Assembly (NCBI GenBank): GCA_023435265.1
Contig: JAEYRZ010000115.1
Span: 1-64,000, forward strand
From: Pseudomonadota bacterium
GTDB taxonomy: Bacteria; Desulfobacterota; Desulfobacteria; Desulfobacterales; Desulfosarcinaceae
Length of the DNA stretch: 64,000 nucleotides
Reading direction: 5' to 3'
Of this stretch, positions 42,952 to 51,040 are shown piece after piece. Position 1 is the first letter of the stretch. Every line of letters starts with the position of its first letter. A program made the position numbers and the translations under genes. The notes under the pieces are model-generated. The model saw only the letters and a program-made list of their open reading frames with translations. It searched no databases and had not been told where the DNA came from.

Positions 42952-43671
42952 GTGTATGATATCCGTACACCGCATCCAAAAGAGGAAATCGGTGAGTCAG
43001 ACCAATCCGGTTCGCAGCTCCATCGCGTGAGGGTTTGGGATTTGCCGACGCGCGTGTTCCACTGGACCCTGGTGCTTCTGGTCGGCGTCTCGGTTGTGAC
43101 CGTGAGGATCGGCGCCACGTGGATGGATTGCCATGCAATTTGCGGCGCCTCCATAATGGCCTTGATTTTATTTCGAATCGCATGGGGCTTCATAGGCGGA
43201 CGGGAATCCCGCTTCGCGAGTTTTATGCGCGGCCCAGCAACCGTGATCCGCTATGCGAAGACACTGCACCGGCAGTCGTCGATGCGCTACCTCGGCCATA
43301 ATCCAATGGGCGGCTGGTCCGTCCTGTTAATGCTTTTTTCTCTTTTCTTTCAGGCTGCAACCGGTCTCTTCGCAAACGACGATATTCTTACCGAGGGTCC
43401 GCTTTTCCATCTGGTCGGCAAATCCGCCAGTGACAGCCTTACCACCCTGCATCGCCTGAACAGCAGCGTTTTTATCGCTCTGGTCTTCCTGCATGTGTGC
43501 GCCGTACTGTTCTACCTCGTCTATAAAAAAGACAATCTCGTGACGCCCATGTTCAGCGGCTTTAAATCCTGGCCCCGGAAGATCGACGCCGACGACGACA
43601 ATGTCTGGATGGCCGTTGCGGTGACCGCTTTGTTGGCTTTGGGTGTCTATGGTATTTTCGGCCTCTCCTGA
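42952..43671 (+). CDS. Cytochrome b561-family integral membrane protein
   Basis: A 239-residue membrane protein with about five transmembrane helices. It has the b561-type haem ligands in VWDLPTRVFHWTLV, the second helix near CHAICGAS and HRLNSSVFIALVFLHVCAVLFY. Such subunits pass electrons between quinones and periplasmic cytochromes. I chose the GTG at 42952 because GGGGAGG lies just upstream and the conserved region starts soon after; GTG 42904 is an alternative. No c-type cytochrome lies next to it, but the copper/haem locus is close, so it may link that system to the membrane quinone pool. This link is inference. Confidence 0.85.
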   Translation: MYDIRTPHPKEEIGESDQSGSQLHRVRVWDLPTRVFHWTLVLLVGVSVVTVRIGATWMDCHAICGASIMALILFRIAWGFIGGRESRFASFMRGPATVIRYAKTLHRQSSMRYLGHNPMGGWSVLLMLFSLFFQAATGLFANDDILTEGPLFHLVGKSASDSLTTLHRLNSSVFIALVFLHVCAVLFYLVYKKDNLVTPMFSGFKSWPRKIDADDDNVWMAVAVTALLALGVYGIFGLS

Positions 43672-43783
43672 ATCCCGGGATCGTGGATCGGTTTCAGGAT
43701 GGATATACTGCCCCCGGATGATTCATCGCCGATTTTTCAGGCTGAAAACGTTGCGCGGTGGCTGCCGTGAATCGGATGAAGAA

Positions 43784-43807
43784 AGCCGGCCCGAAACAAG
43801 GCCGGCT
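43784..43807 (-). terminator. Rho-independent-like terminator of the kaiC/hybrid-kinase operon
   Basis: AGCCGGCC (43784-43791) pairs with GGCCGGCT (43800-43807) over an 8-base loop. On the minus strand it is followed by TTTCTTC, a short T-rich tract, 42 bases after the stop of the hybrid kinase at 43849. It lies in the convergent gap between the kinase and the cytochrome b561 gene. Confidence 0.6.
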
Positions 43808-43848
43808 GGCGGATCGTCTTGGGTGTCGATATAATGGATCCCATCGAC

Positions 43849-45441
43849 CTAGTCCGCACTTGTAACAGGCACCTGTTTGGCATGCTTCTTTATTGCAGCG
43901 ATCAATTCCGCTGCCTGCACGTCTTTTTTTAAGAATGCGTTCGCCCCTGCGTCATACATACTTTTTTGTTTGTCTTCACCGCTATACATAGAAAGGCCGA
44001 TTACACCGATATCGGGTGCTTTATTTTTAATCATCCAAGTTGCCTGCGGTCCATCTAAAACGGGCATGGAATAGTCCATAAGGACCAAGTCCGGATGTAA
44101 TTGAAGTGCATATGCTACTGCCTGCTCGCCATTCGAGGCTTCAGCCACTACTTTTATGTCAGGCTGATTTTGAAGCAAAGCCGCTAATCCTTGTCGCATG
44201 ACTGCGTGATCATCTGCTATAACCACTGAAATAGAAGGTTTGTCCTGATTTTTGTCGAACTGGGCCTCTTTGGCTCTATTGTCGTTTTGATCGATAATCA
44301 CTTCTTCCAAAAGGACTGGCAACTTCAATGAGATGCGGCTGCCTTGGTTCGGATTACTATGAATACCAAAGGATCCGCCAAGAGCTATTGCCCTTTCTTT
44401 GATATTAAACAAGCCAAATCCACCTTCAGTCCCCCCGAAAACATTTAGATTGCTCGGATCGAAACCAATGCCGTCATCGACAACGACGATTTTTATGAAG
44501 TTTTGCGATCTGGATAAATCAATGGAAACATTACTTGCTTTGGCGTGTTTGGCGCAGTTGAACATCAATTCCTGTATGCTACGAAAGACAAATGTGCTGA
44601 TATCTTCATCAATTTCGGAATCACCTATGCCACATGTCACCTGAACTTGAAAACCAAATTGTTTGCCCAATTGTAATGCTTTTTTTTGTAATGCGCTTTT
44701 TAAATTTCCGCCGATTACAAATGCAGGATTCAACTCATGGCTCAGGTTTCTGGAAGCATCCATGGCCTGAGAAAGTATATCGTACACGGGTTGAGCGGTT
44801 TGCGCCATATCGCTGTTTGAAAGGTCGCCGATTAGAATTTCCATTTGCAGCCTTGCGGAGGCAAGCATTTGCTGCAGATCGTCATGCAGCACCTGGGCGA
44901 TGCGTTTGCGCTCATTGTTTTCAGCGTGCGTCAGGTCCAGGGCAAGTTTCTGCAGCATCTCGGTGCGGGAGCGCAATTTTGCATTGGTTCGAACCAGATC
45001 CTTTAGCAGGTCCCTGACCTGATACTGACGCCGCCTGGCTTCTATTGCCGTGCGGATGACGCTTATCAATACGGGTCTTCTGACCGGTCGTTGAATCAGG
45101 CTGATCTCGCTGTGCACAGCCAGCATGTCGAAGCGCCGCATTTCATTCGCACGGCCGACTAAAATGATACCGGGAAGATTCGACCAATCTGGTTGATTGT
45201 TGAGCAACTCGGCCAGTTCATGCAGAGAATTTTCGGAAATGGCTTCATCGCCGACGATAAACGGTCCACACTCGCCGTGAATCTTCGATAGCAGGGCGTG
45301 CACGGATTCGCAGACAAAAATCTCAATATTTTGTTTCTCGAAGACGGTGCGAACCAGTTCGGCGTCGCGGCCGACGGGCAACAGGACCGGCAGAATCATC
45401 TGTTCATCGGTATTCAATTGGTTATGTAATGTGCGCGCCAT
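43849..45441 (-). CDS. Hybrid histidine kinase (HisKA_3) with N-terminal receiver-like and C-terminal receiver domains
   Basis: A 530-residue protein. The first 140 residues resemble a degenerate receiver (LPVLLPVGRDAELV, CGPFIVGDEAIS, LPGIILVGRANEM) without the acidic pair. HisKA_3 has His186 in AQVLHDDLQQMLAS. A HATPase_c domain (SIQELMFNCAKHAKASN, VDDGIGFD, GGFGLFNIKERA) and a full receiver (VVIADDHAVMRQG, VLMDYSMPVLDG, FLKKDVQAAEL) follow. Its ATG (45441) overlaps the kaiC-like stop by one base, so the two are translationally coupled. The middle of the gene is much more AT-rich than the first 33 kb. The C-terminal receiver has no HTH. Confidence 0.87.
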   Translation of the reverse strand: MARTLHNQLNTDEQMILPVLLPVGRDAELVRTVFEKQNIEIFVCESVHALLSKIHGECGPFIVGDEAISENSLHELAELLNNQPDWSNLPGIILVGRANEMRRFDMLAVHSEISLIQRPVRRPVLISVIRTAIEARRRQYQVRDLLKDLVRTNAKLRSRTEMLQKLALDLTHAENNERKRIAQVLHDDLQQMLASARLQMEILIGDLSNSDMAQTAQPVYDILSQAMDASRNLSHELNPAFVIGGNLKSALQKKALQLGKQFGFQVQVTCGIGDSEIDEDISTFVFRSIQELMFNCAKHAKASNVSIDLSRSQNFIKIVVVDDGIGFDPSNLNVFGGTEGGFGLFNIKERAIALGGSFGIHSNPNQGSRISLKLPVLLEEVIIDQNDNRAKEAQFDKNQDKPSISVVIADDHAVMRQGLAALLQNQPDIKVVAEASNGEQAVAYALQLHPDLVLMDYSMPVLDGPQATWMIKNKAPDIGVIGLSMYSGEDKQKSMYDAGANAFLKKDVQAAELIAAIKKHAKQVPVTSAD

Positions 45442-46934
45442 CAACTCTTCTGCCCATCGCCAATCAGTTTTTCCGCTTTGCCGACGTAGGAGGGATTTCC
45501 GGTCAAAATGCCAACAAATTCTGTTAAGACTGGGCCTACCTGGCAACCGTGGCTGGCGATTTTGAACTCGCGGATCGTATGCTCATGGCTTCCGTGCCGC
45601 TTTTTGACAACCGCAATGCAGCGGTGAATTCTTCCCAGTGCCTCGAAATGCCTCAACAAAATGATCGTATCGGCAATATAGCTGGGGTCGAAATCTGTTT
45701 CAATAATGCCTGTTGAACCTACTTTAGTGTCCGTGATGATTGTCAACACGCCGACGCCGCTCAGGTAGCTGAGCAGTTCGTGCATCTGCGTCATAAGCAG
45801 GTGCTCATCGAACAACGCATTGAAGTAGCCGGTAATACTGTCGATCACGACGATCCTGGCCTTTTTCTCCTCGACGGCCATGCGTACGTTGTGCGCGAAT
45901 TCTCCCGGTGACAATTGGTCGGCGCTCACCTGATGCACCTCTACCAGTCCCTGGGCGATATACGCGGGCATCTCCATCTTCAGCGAAGCGCTGCGCCGCA
46001 GGAAGGTGTCTTTGCGTTCATCGAATAGAAATACAATCGAGTGGTGCCCCTTTTTGGCAGCGGCCTGAACATAGAGGCTGGCCAGCGTACTCTTGCCGGC
46101 CCCGGTGCTGCCGGTGACCAGACAGGCGGTGCCTTCTTCCAGGCCGCCTCCCAATAGATTGTCAAGCTCCTTGATATCACTTGAAATCACTTGCCATTTA
46201 TTTTTCCTGGAGACATCGCTGACCCCCGGCCAGGTGAAGACATCGAATCCTCCCGTTCGGATCCGATAATTTTGGTAGCCCGAAATATATTTGTGGCCCC
46301 TCATCTTTTTTACAATCAACTCGCGGCGAACTTGACCGTAGGCAGGGATTCTCATCTCCATGGAGATCGTCCCGTGAACGATGGTACTGAATTCTGTGGC
46401 AAGCCGTTGTGGGTCGCTGGAGGTAAGCAAAGCCGTACATCCCAGCGCGTGTATCATGTCCCGGAGCTTTAGAACCGATCTCCGCATCTGTTCCCAACTG
46501 TCGGTCAGCATGGACAGCTGAGTCATCGAATCCAACAATAAGCGGCTCGGCTTGTATTTCTCGATCGCCTCGACAATGGCATTGGCGATTTCACCGAACT
46601 CGACTTCTCCCGCAGGAAAAACAGTTTGCACTGAAATTGCAGAATCTCTCACATTCTGGGGCAATTCCATCAAATGAATGTTATCGAGATTCCAGCCGTG
46701 GGATTTTGCGACGTCGAAAAGCTCATCGCGCGTTTCGATCAAGCTGACCATCATCGCCCGCTCACCTGTCCGCACGCCTTCGAGCAGGAATTGCAAACCC
46801 AATGTTGTCTTGCCCACACCAGGAGGCCCCTCCACCAGATACGCCCTGCCTTTGGGCAAACCGCCCCTTAAAAGGGTATCCAGGCCGGGAATCCCTGTCA
46901 GCGCAAGTCCGGATTTATTTTTAGAATCGATCAT
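45441..46934 (-). CDS. KaiC-like double RecA-fold ATPase
   Basis: A 497-residue tandem RecA protein with two KaiC domains. Domain 1 has TGIPGLDTLLRGGLPKGR, Walker A GPPGVGKTT (36-44) and IETRDEL; domain 2 has LLGGGLEEGTACLV, Walker A GSTGAGKST (275-283), FLFDERKDT and VVIDSITGYFN. KaiC is the cyanobacterial clock core, but many bacteria have such proteins without KaiA or KaiB, where they act in stress or two-component signalling. No kaiA or kaiB is seen in the window. The one-base overlap with a hybrid histidine kinase indicates a linked pathway. ATG 46934 follows GGAAGG. Confidence 0.9.
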   Translation of the reverse strand: MIDSKNKSGLALTGIPGLDTLLRGGLPKGRAYLVEGPPGVGKTTLGLQFLLEGVRTGERAMMVSLIETRDELFDVAKSHGWNLDNIHLMELPQNVRDSAISVQTVFPAGEVEFGEIANAIVEAIEKYKPSRLLLDSMTQLSMLTDSWEQMRRSVLKLRDMIHALGCTALLTSSDPQRLATEFSTIVHGTISMEMRIPAYGQVRRELIVKKMRGHKYISGYQNYRIRTGGFDVFTWPGVSDVSRKNKWQVISSDIKELDNLLGGGLEEGTACLVTGSTGAGKSTLASLYVQAAAKKGHHSIVFLFDERKDTFLRRSASLKMEMPAYIAQGLVEVHQVSADQLSPGEFAHNVRMAVEEKKARIVVIDSITGYFNALFDEHLLMTQMHELLSYLSGVGVLTIITDTKVGSTGIIETDFDPSYIADTIILLRHFEALGRIHRCIAVVKKRHGSHEHTIREFKIASHGCQVGPVLTEFVGILTGNPSYVGKAEKLIGDGQKS

Positions 46935-47214
46935 ATTGGCCTTCCGCGGTTTCGTAACCCGACAAAAACCGGTTAATAGTCAGATCTTAAAACACCTGTT
47001 CACGCCCATAGACTGCTGTTTGGGGACAAGGCGCTCAGCGCCCGCGCTGATAGGATAATACTTTGTGCCGAATTTTATCTTCTGCAGGGACATGCCCGCT
47101 TCCCCGGTTGCGTGTTGAACAGGCACAGTCAAATGACAGCGGCTTTCTCGATCCGGCCCGCTTTCGATTCCTGGGTCGTCTCCAATGTAACGGGACCGCT
47201 CGAATGCTGATTAA

Positions 47215-47379
47215 TTAAGAGCCTTTTCGTACTCTGGTGTGAACAAGGTCTTTTGTCAAATCCTTTGCCTTGACGCTTACTGTTACCTCCAGGTGGCTGT
47301 TTTTGGCCGAAACCCACACGCTGGCGCTTTTTCGCCGGGCATGCTTGATGATATCGGATAATCGTTCTTGAACGGCCAT
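47215..47379 (-). pseudogene. Remnant of a histidine kinase ATPase domain
   Basis: On the minus strand a 54-residue frame begins MAVQERLSDIIKHARRKSAS and continues VWVSAKNSHLEV. This matches the N-box region of the HATPase_c domain in the kinases nearby (RAVQELLFNIVKHSGVKKAR at 41.3 kb and 57.2 kb). The frame is also open upstream as far as the stress-protein stop, without a clear start. The D-, F- and G-box regions are missing, so it is a decayed fragment. Its 5' edge abuts the partial repeat copy at 47384. It could still be a small expressed protein, but no good ribosome site supports that. Confidence 0.6.
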
Positions 47380-47383
47380 GGAA

Positions 47384-47424
47384 AGGCTGCGCACCTTGCC
47401 TGGCGGCTCGATGCTCGTTTTACA
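47384..47424 (-). repeat. Dispersed palindromic repeat, truncated copy 3
   Basis: On the minus strand it reads AAAACGAGCATCGAGCCGCC, then AGGCAAGGTGCGCAGCCTTT. The copy at 56.6 kb has AAAACGAGCACGAGCCGTC, then AGGCAAGGCGCGCGGCTTTC. The match stops where the kinase remnant begins, so the copy is truncated there. Confidence 0.55.
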
Positions 47425-47437
47425 AGCAGCCTGATAA

Positions 47438-48373
47438 TTATCCGAATAGCTTCACCGGTGTCGAAAAGCCGGGCGGTTTGATGGCGAGCACCGAACATTC
47501 CAGTTGGTCCAGAATGGCCTCGGCGGTGTTGCCGATGATCAGCCCTGAAATACCGGTGCGGGCAATCGTCCCCATCACGACAATGTCCGCCTGCAGCTCT
47601 GCCGACAATTCTGCAATAATTTTCTTTGCCGGCCCCATATGCAGATGAAAGCGTGGAGAAATTCGATCATATGCCTCTGGACCGATCTGGTCGAGTAGCG
47701 CATCACCCAATTGGTGGAATCCTTTTTGATGAAGCGCGTATTGTTTCTGGACATGCGCGTCAACAATGCGGTCATCTGAAATGTCGCCTCTCGAGAGTAT
47801 GGACTTTTCGGCAAACGTCTCCCATGCATGGACCAGATGCAAGTCGGCAGAGTCGGTCAGCGCAAGCGAACAGGAAAGCCCGATAATCTCGTGATTGAGG
47901 GCTTCTTCTGATGTCGAGGGATTCAGGGGATTGAAATCAACAGCCGCAAGAATGCGATGGTAATGGTTTTTTTCAGGCGGTTTCATTAGCCAAACCGGAC
48001 ACGGACATTTGCGCAAAAGATGCATGTCGTCGCTGCCGAATATCCGTTTCATGAAAAAGGGTTGTTCCGCCGGTTTGAGTACTATGTCATGCGCATTGCG
48101 CAGCACGGCGTGAATGACTTCGAGGAAAGTTGTGCCCATCAGCACATCATTTTGGATCGCCAGGCGGCTGCGGTAGGGACCGATCAAGGATTCCAGGTTT
48201 TTCTTGTGGGAATTTATTACATCCGTTCTGTACGCATCGTCGACAGCCGGGACTACCTCGATGACCGACAGTTTGGCCTGGTTGTTCTCCGCCAATGAGA
48301 TTGCGCGTTCCAGCGCCGAAACTTGATCGACAGCCTTTTCGGTGACGTAGAGAATGTTTTTGAAAGGTTTCAT
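47438..48373 (-). CDS. Tandem universal stress protein (two USP domains)
   Basis: A 311-residue protein of two UspA-type domains. The first (residues 1-140) starts FKNILYVTEKAVDQ and lacks the ATP motif. The second starts YHRILAAVDFNPLN and ends with the nucleotide-binding signature MGTIARTGISGLIIGNTAE (G-2x-G-9x-G(S/T)). Tandem USPs act in stress, redox and energy sensing, sometimes by binding ATP or AMP. ATG 48373 starts the conserved domain. It lies between the CBS-MgtE gene and a kinase remnant, in an AT-richer signalling block with kaiC. Confidence 0.88.
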   Translation of the reverse strand: MKPFKNILYVTEKAVDQVSALERAISLAENNQAKLSVIEVVPAVDDAYRTDVINSHKKNLESLIGPYRSRLAIQNDVLMGTTFLEVIHAVLRNAHDIVLKPAEQPFFMKRIFGSDDMHLLRKCPCPVWLMKPPEKNHYHRILAAVDFNPLNPSTSEEALNHEIIGLSCSLALTDSADLHLVHAWETFAEKSILSRGDISDDRIVDAHVQKQYALHQKGFHQLGDALLDQIGPEAYDRISPRFHLHMGPAKKIIAELSAELQADIVVMGTIARTGISGLIIGNTAEAILDQLECSVLAIKPPGFSTPVKLFG

Positions 48374-48435
48374 ATCACCCCACCTCTATCGGGAAAGAGA
48401 TCATCAACAGGGTTCCAGGTATATGCCCCATCAGC

Positions 48436-49422
48436 TCACAGCAACGCTTCGGCGAGGCTGAAGTAGATGAGAAGCGTAGAGATATCGGTGATGGCCAGGG
48501 TCACCGGACCGGAGGCAATTTTAAGGTCGAGCTTTAACTTGTGTAAAAGCGATGGAACGCTCAGTCCGAATAAGCTGGCGGCGCACAGGTTTAGTACAAT
48601 GCTGGATCCGATAGCAATCGCCGCAAAAGGATTGCCGCGCCAGACCCAGATAATCAGGCCAACCAGAAGACCGCATGCCGTTCCCAGCATAAGAGCCGTA
48701 CCCGCCTCGCGTCGGGACGCCCGCACAAACCATCTGAACGTCGGTATTCTCGATCTTAACGCTTGGATCGTAACGGTCATGGACTGCATGCTGACACTCT
48801 CGCCCAGTCCCAAAACCAAAGTGAGAAAAAAAGCGAGAACGAGGCTTTTAGCCAGTGTCATTTCGTAGACACCGGCCAACAACGCGCATATGGTACCGCT
48901 GAGAATGGTTGCAAGTAACCATGGGAACCGAAAACGAAACGCTCGTATCGGCGATGCGTCTCGTACCTGCAGGAGGCGAAAGCCGATCGTTTCAAACACC
49001 CTGTCCATGCTGGTCTGATCGGCCAAATCGAAAGCCTCATCCGTAAACATGCCGATATCCACCACACCCAGGATATGGCGATGTTCATCCACTACAGGAA
49101 ACGCCAACAGTTTATGCAGCACGAAAAACTCGTAAGCTTCCAGTACGGTCGCGCGCTTGGGGATCGTGATCACCGGGCCGATCATCACTTCGCAAATACA
49201 TTGCTCCAAATCGGATGCGAGTAAACGTCGGGTCGGCACAACGCCCACGAGGCGGCCATTGTCGTCCACGACGTAAAAATAGACGATCCGGTCACCGATC
49301 CCCTTTTTCTTCCTGATGTTGTCCAAAGCCTCCTGGACGGTGGAATCTTTGTGCAGCTTCGCAAAATCTTTACGCGCGAGTGTTATCACCGGCTTGTGCA
49401 GAGGGCCTGTTTGCTTGGTCAT
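48436..49422 (-). CDS. MgtE-like transporter with CBS domains, no N-terminal domain
   Basis: A 328-residue protein with two CBS domains (about residues 10-130: TVQEALDNIRKKKGIGD, VYFYVVDDNGRLVGVV, ATVLEAYEFFVLHKLLAFPVV) and then about five transmembrane helices of the MgtE channel type (FPWLLATILSGTICALLAGV, FFLTLVLGLGESVSMQSMTV, SGPVTLAITDISTLLIYFSL). MgtE moves Mg2+ and is gated by CBS binding. The N-terminal superhelical domain of typical MgtE is absent. ATG 49422 has AAAGGA 11 bases upstream; GTG 49485 would add 21 residues. It lies 62 bases upstream of the stress protein, in the same direction. Confidence 0.83.
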   Translation of the reverse strand: MTKQTGPLHKPVITLARKDFAKLHKDSTVQEALDNIRKKKGIGDRIVYFYVVDDNGRLVGVVPTRRLLASDLEQCICEVMIGPVITIPKRATVLEAYEFFVLHKLLAFPVVDEHRHILGVVDIGMFTDEAFDLADQTSMDRVFETIGFRLLQVRDASPIRAFRFRFPWLLATILSGTICALLAGVYEMTLAKSLVLAFFLTLVLGLGESVSMQSMTVTIQALRSRIPTFRWFVRASRREAGTALMLGTACGLLVGLIIWVWRGNPFAAIAIGSSIVLNLCAASLFGLSVPSLLHKLKLDLKIASGPVTLAITDISTLLIYFSLAEALL

Positions 49423-49797
49423 CTTGATCGATATCCTTTCTGTTATCCCGGCCAGACCGGTGATGATGCTGCTTAGTATTGGCACGCATTCGACATACTC
49501 AATCCATTGTCACGCCTGAAGGCTGAGTTCCCCGCCCCGGTTGATCTCACAATGAGACTACAGTTTCTCAAGCAGCCAGAGAAACAAAAGATGATGCCGC
49601 CGAATGCAGCCAGTTTTTCCCGAAAATGATTTGTTGTATGTCTTGGGTGCGCTCTCGATTTCAGGCCGTTGAGAAGGTCCCTATTCAGCGTCGGGCGATT
49701 TGATACGGTTGCTTCGCATAAAGCCTCCATTGACAAATACAAATGGACTCACCTCAGTCATGAAACTGCTTGGGTGGCCTTGATTCAAATCATTTGC
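49423..49797. other. Noncoding gap
   Basis: No credible gene in either strand. The region is mixed in composition and includes TTGACAAATACAAATGGAC near 49731-49749, which could be promoter-like for a plus-strand transcript, but no plus-strand gene follows. No terminator with a T-run was recognised after the minus-strand secreted protein gene that ends at 49798. Confidence 0.3.
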
Positions 49798-50157
49798 TTA
49801 AATCTCGGGGTAAGGAGGCGCCCGGATGCCAATAGCCGTATGCTCAGGACATTGGGCGGAGCGATCGCGAAAGTCGGTTGGAATGTATATGGACAGATCG
49901 GCCGAATCGGTTGACTTCTGGCCTATAATCAGGGCGTCTTTGCTTAGTCCATCGGAAGATTTTAGATTGGCCCGGTTATCGAAAGCGGCAGCGGCAACCG
50001 TACGCCCCGTGATGGCGGGTGTGAACAGAACGGTTTTTGGGCTTTTCTGCGGATTCTGCATTCCAGCCGGTTCATGTGCCGTGACGAACGGCAGAATGCA
50101 GAGTACCAGAAGCAGAGAAACGGTGAGCCGCAATGTGCGATTTGCCCTCAAAATCAT
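49798..50157 (-). CDS. Small secreted protein of unknown function
   Basis: The 119-residue product has a signal peptide (LRLTVSLLLVLCILPFVTA) and a mature part that resembles no family I know: KTVLFTPAITGRTVAAAAFDN, then DALIIGQKSTDSADLSIYIPTDF. ATG 50157 follows GGAAG. The longer frame to 50307 adds a Cys-containing, unlikely N-terminus. It could be a spurious frame, but the signal peptide and ribosome site support it. It is in the AT-richer stress block, alone on its transcript. Confidence 0.5.
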   Translation of the reverse strand: MILRANRTLRLTVSLLLVLCILPFVTAHEPAGMQNPQKSPKTVLFTPAITGRTVAAAAFDNRANLKSSDGLSKDALIIGQKSTDSADLSIYIPTDFRDRSAQCPEHTAIGIRAPPYPEI

Positions 50158-50569
50158 TCGGCTTCCAAATAAATGGAGGCAACGCAATTGTGCATGATAC
50201 AGCACCTTCCGGTTGATATAGTACCCTGCAGCCAAATGGCATGTGCTTCTATCTTTGCTTACCAGCTGTACGCGCATATTCCAACTTTTTTGTTGAACCT
50301 GAGACAAATAAACGCTTATTCGACAATCCAGTCCATCCGAACCTGGTTTTGTTAATCAATGGTTAATAAGTGGCCCCATTCTGTGAGTGTCGATAAGAGC
50401 GTCCGCTCGGGTAATTTTTCGACGCGACAAAGCGCATCTCGGTGAGGTCAAGTTTCCAGGCGGCCCAGAGACCAACGCTCGAGCGAATGCGATAGCACCC
50501 TTGAAAAGGTGGATATAGTAGGCATTTTACTGGCAAGTGATTGCCAAGTGTATCGAATTTGGGGGCGAA
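50158..50569. other. Noncoding gap upstream of the Rnk-type gene
   Basis: No gene. TGGCAAGTGATTGCCA at 50531-50546 is a perfect inverted repeat with a 4-base loop, 24 bases upstream of the rnk-type start. It could be an operator or a leader hairpin. The stretch 50330-50370 (GTTAATCAATGGTTAATAAG) is AT-rich and promoter-like, divergent from the small secreted protein. Confidence 0.4.
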
Positions 50570-50983
50570 ATGAATATGAAACCCAAAATCATCATTTCTT
50601 CGCGTGATTTAGAGCGGCTCGAGAACCTTTTAGAATCCCTTCCGCATGATGCATTTCCGGGGAAAGAAGATCTGGAAGATGAATTGGCTCGGGCGGAAGT
50701 GGTGGACCCGAAAAGTGTCCCGCCTCATGTGGTGACCATGAATTCAGCCGTAAGGTTTAAAGTGGCATCCACAGATCAAGAATATACGATGACACTGGTA
50801 TATCCCAAGGACGTTAAACATGATGGAAGCACGGTATCGATCCTGGCACCGGTAGGCAGTGCGCTCCTCGGCCTTTCGCAAGGAGATGAAATTGAGTGGC
50901 CTAAACCTGGCGGCGGCGTTTTGCGCGTTCGCATCGAGGAAGTTACATACCAGCCCGAACGCTCCGGCGAGTACCATCGATAG
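50570..50983 (+). CDS. Rnk/GreA-type regulator of nucleoside diphosphate kinase or RNA polymerase
   Basis: A 137-residue protein with a short N-terminal helical part (IIISSRDLERLENLLESLP) and the GreA/GreB C-terminal FKBP-like domain (DGSTVSILAPVGSALLGLSQ, GDEIEWPKPGG, LRVRIEEVTYQPERSGEY). That is the layout of Rnk, which has a truncated coiled coil compared with GreA and binds RNA polymerase without cleavage activity. ATG 50570 follows GGGGG closely. It is transcribed alone and converges with the FemAB-like gene. The AT-richer composition matches the rest of this block. Confidence 0.85.
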   Translation: MNMKPKIIISSRDLERLENLLESLPHDAFPGKEDLEDELARAEVVDPKSVPPHVVTMNSAVRFKVASTDQEYTMTLVYPKDVKHDGSTVSILAPVGSALLGLSQGDEIEWPKPGGGVLRVRIEEVTYQPERSGEYHR

Positions 50984-51040
50984 CTCACAAGCCAGATTGG
51001 AGTTTCACCAGCATGCCAAATGCCTTCATCGCACCGCTAA

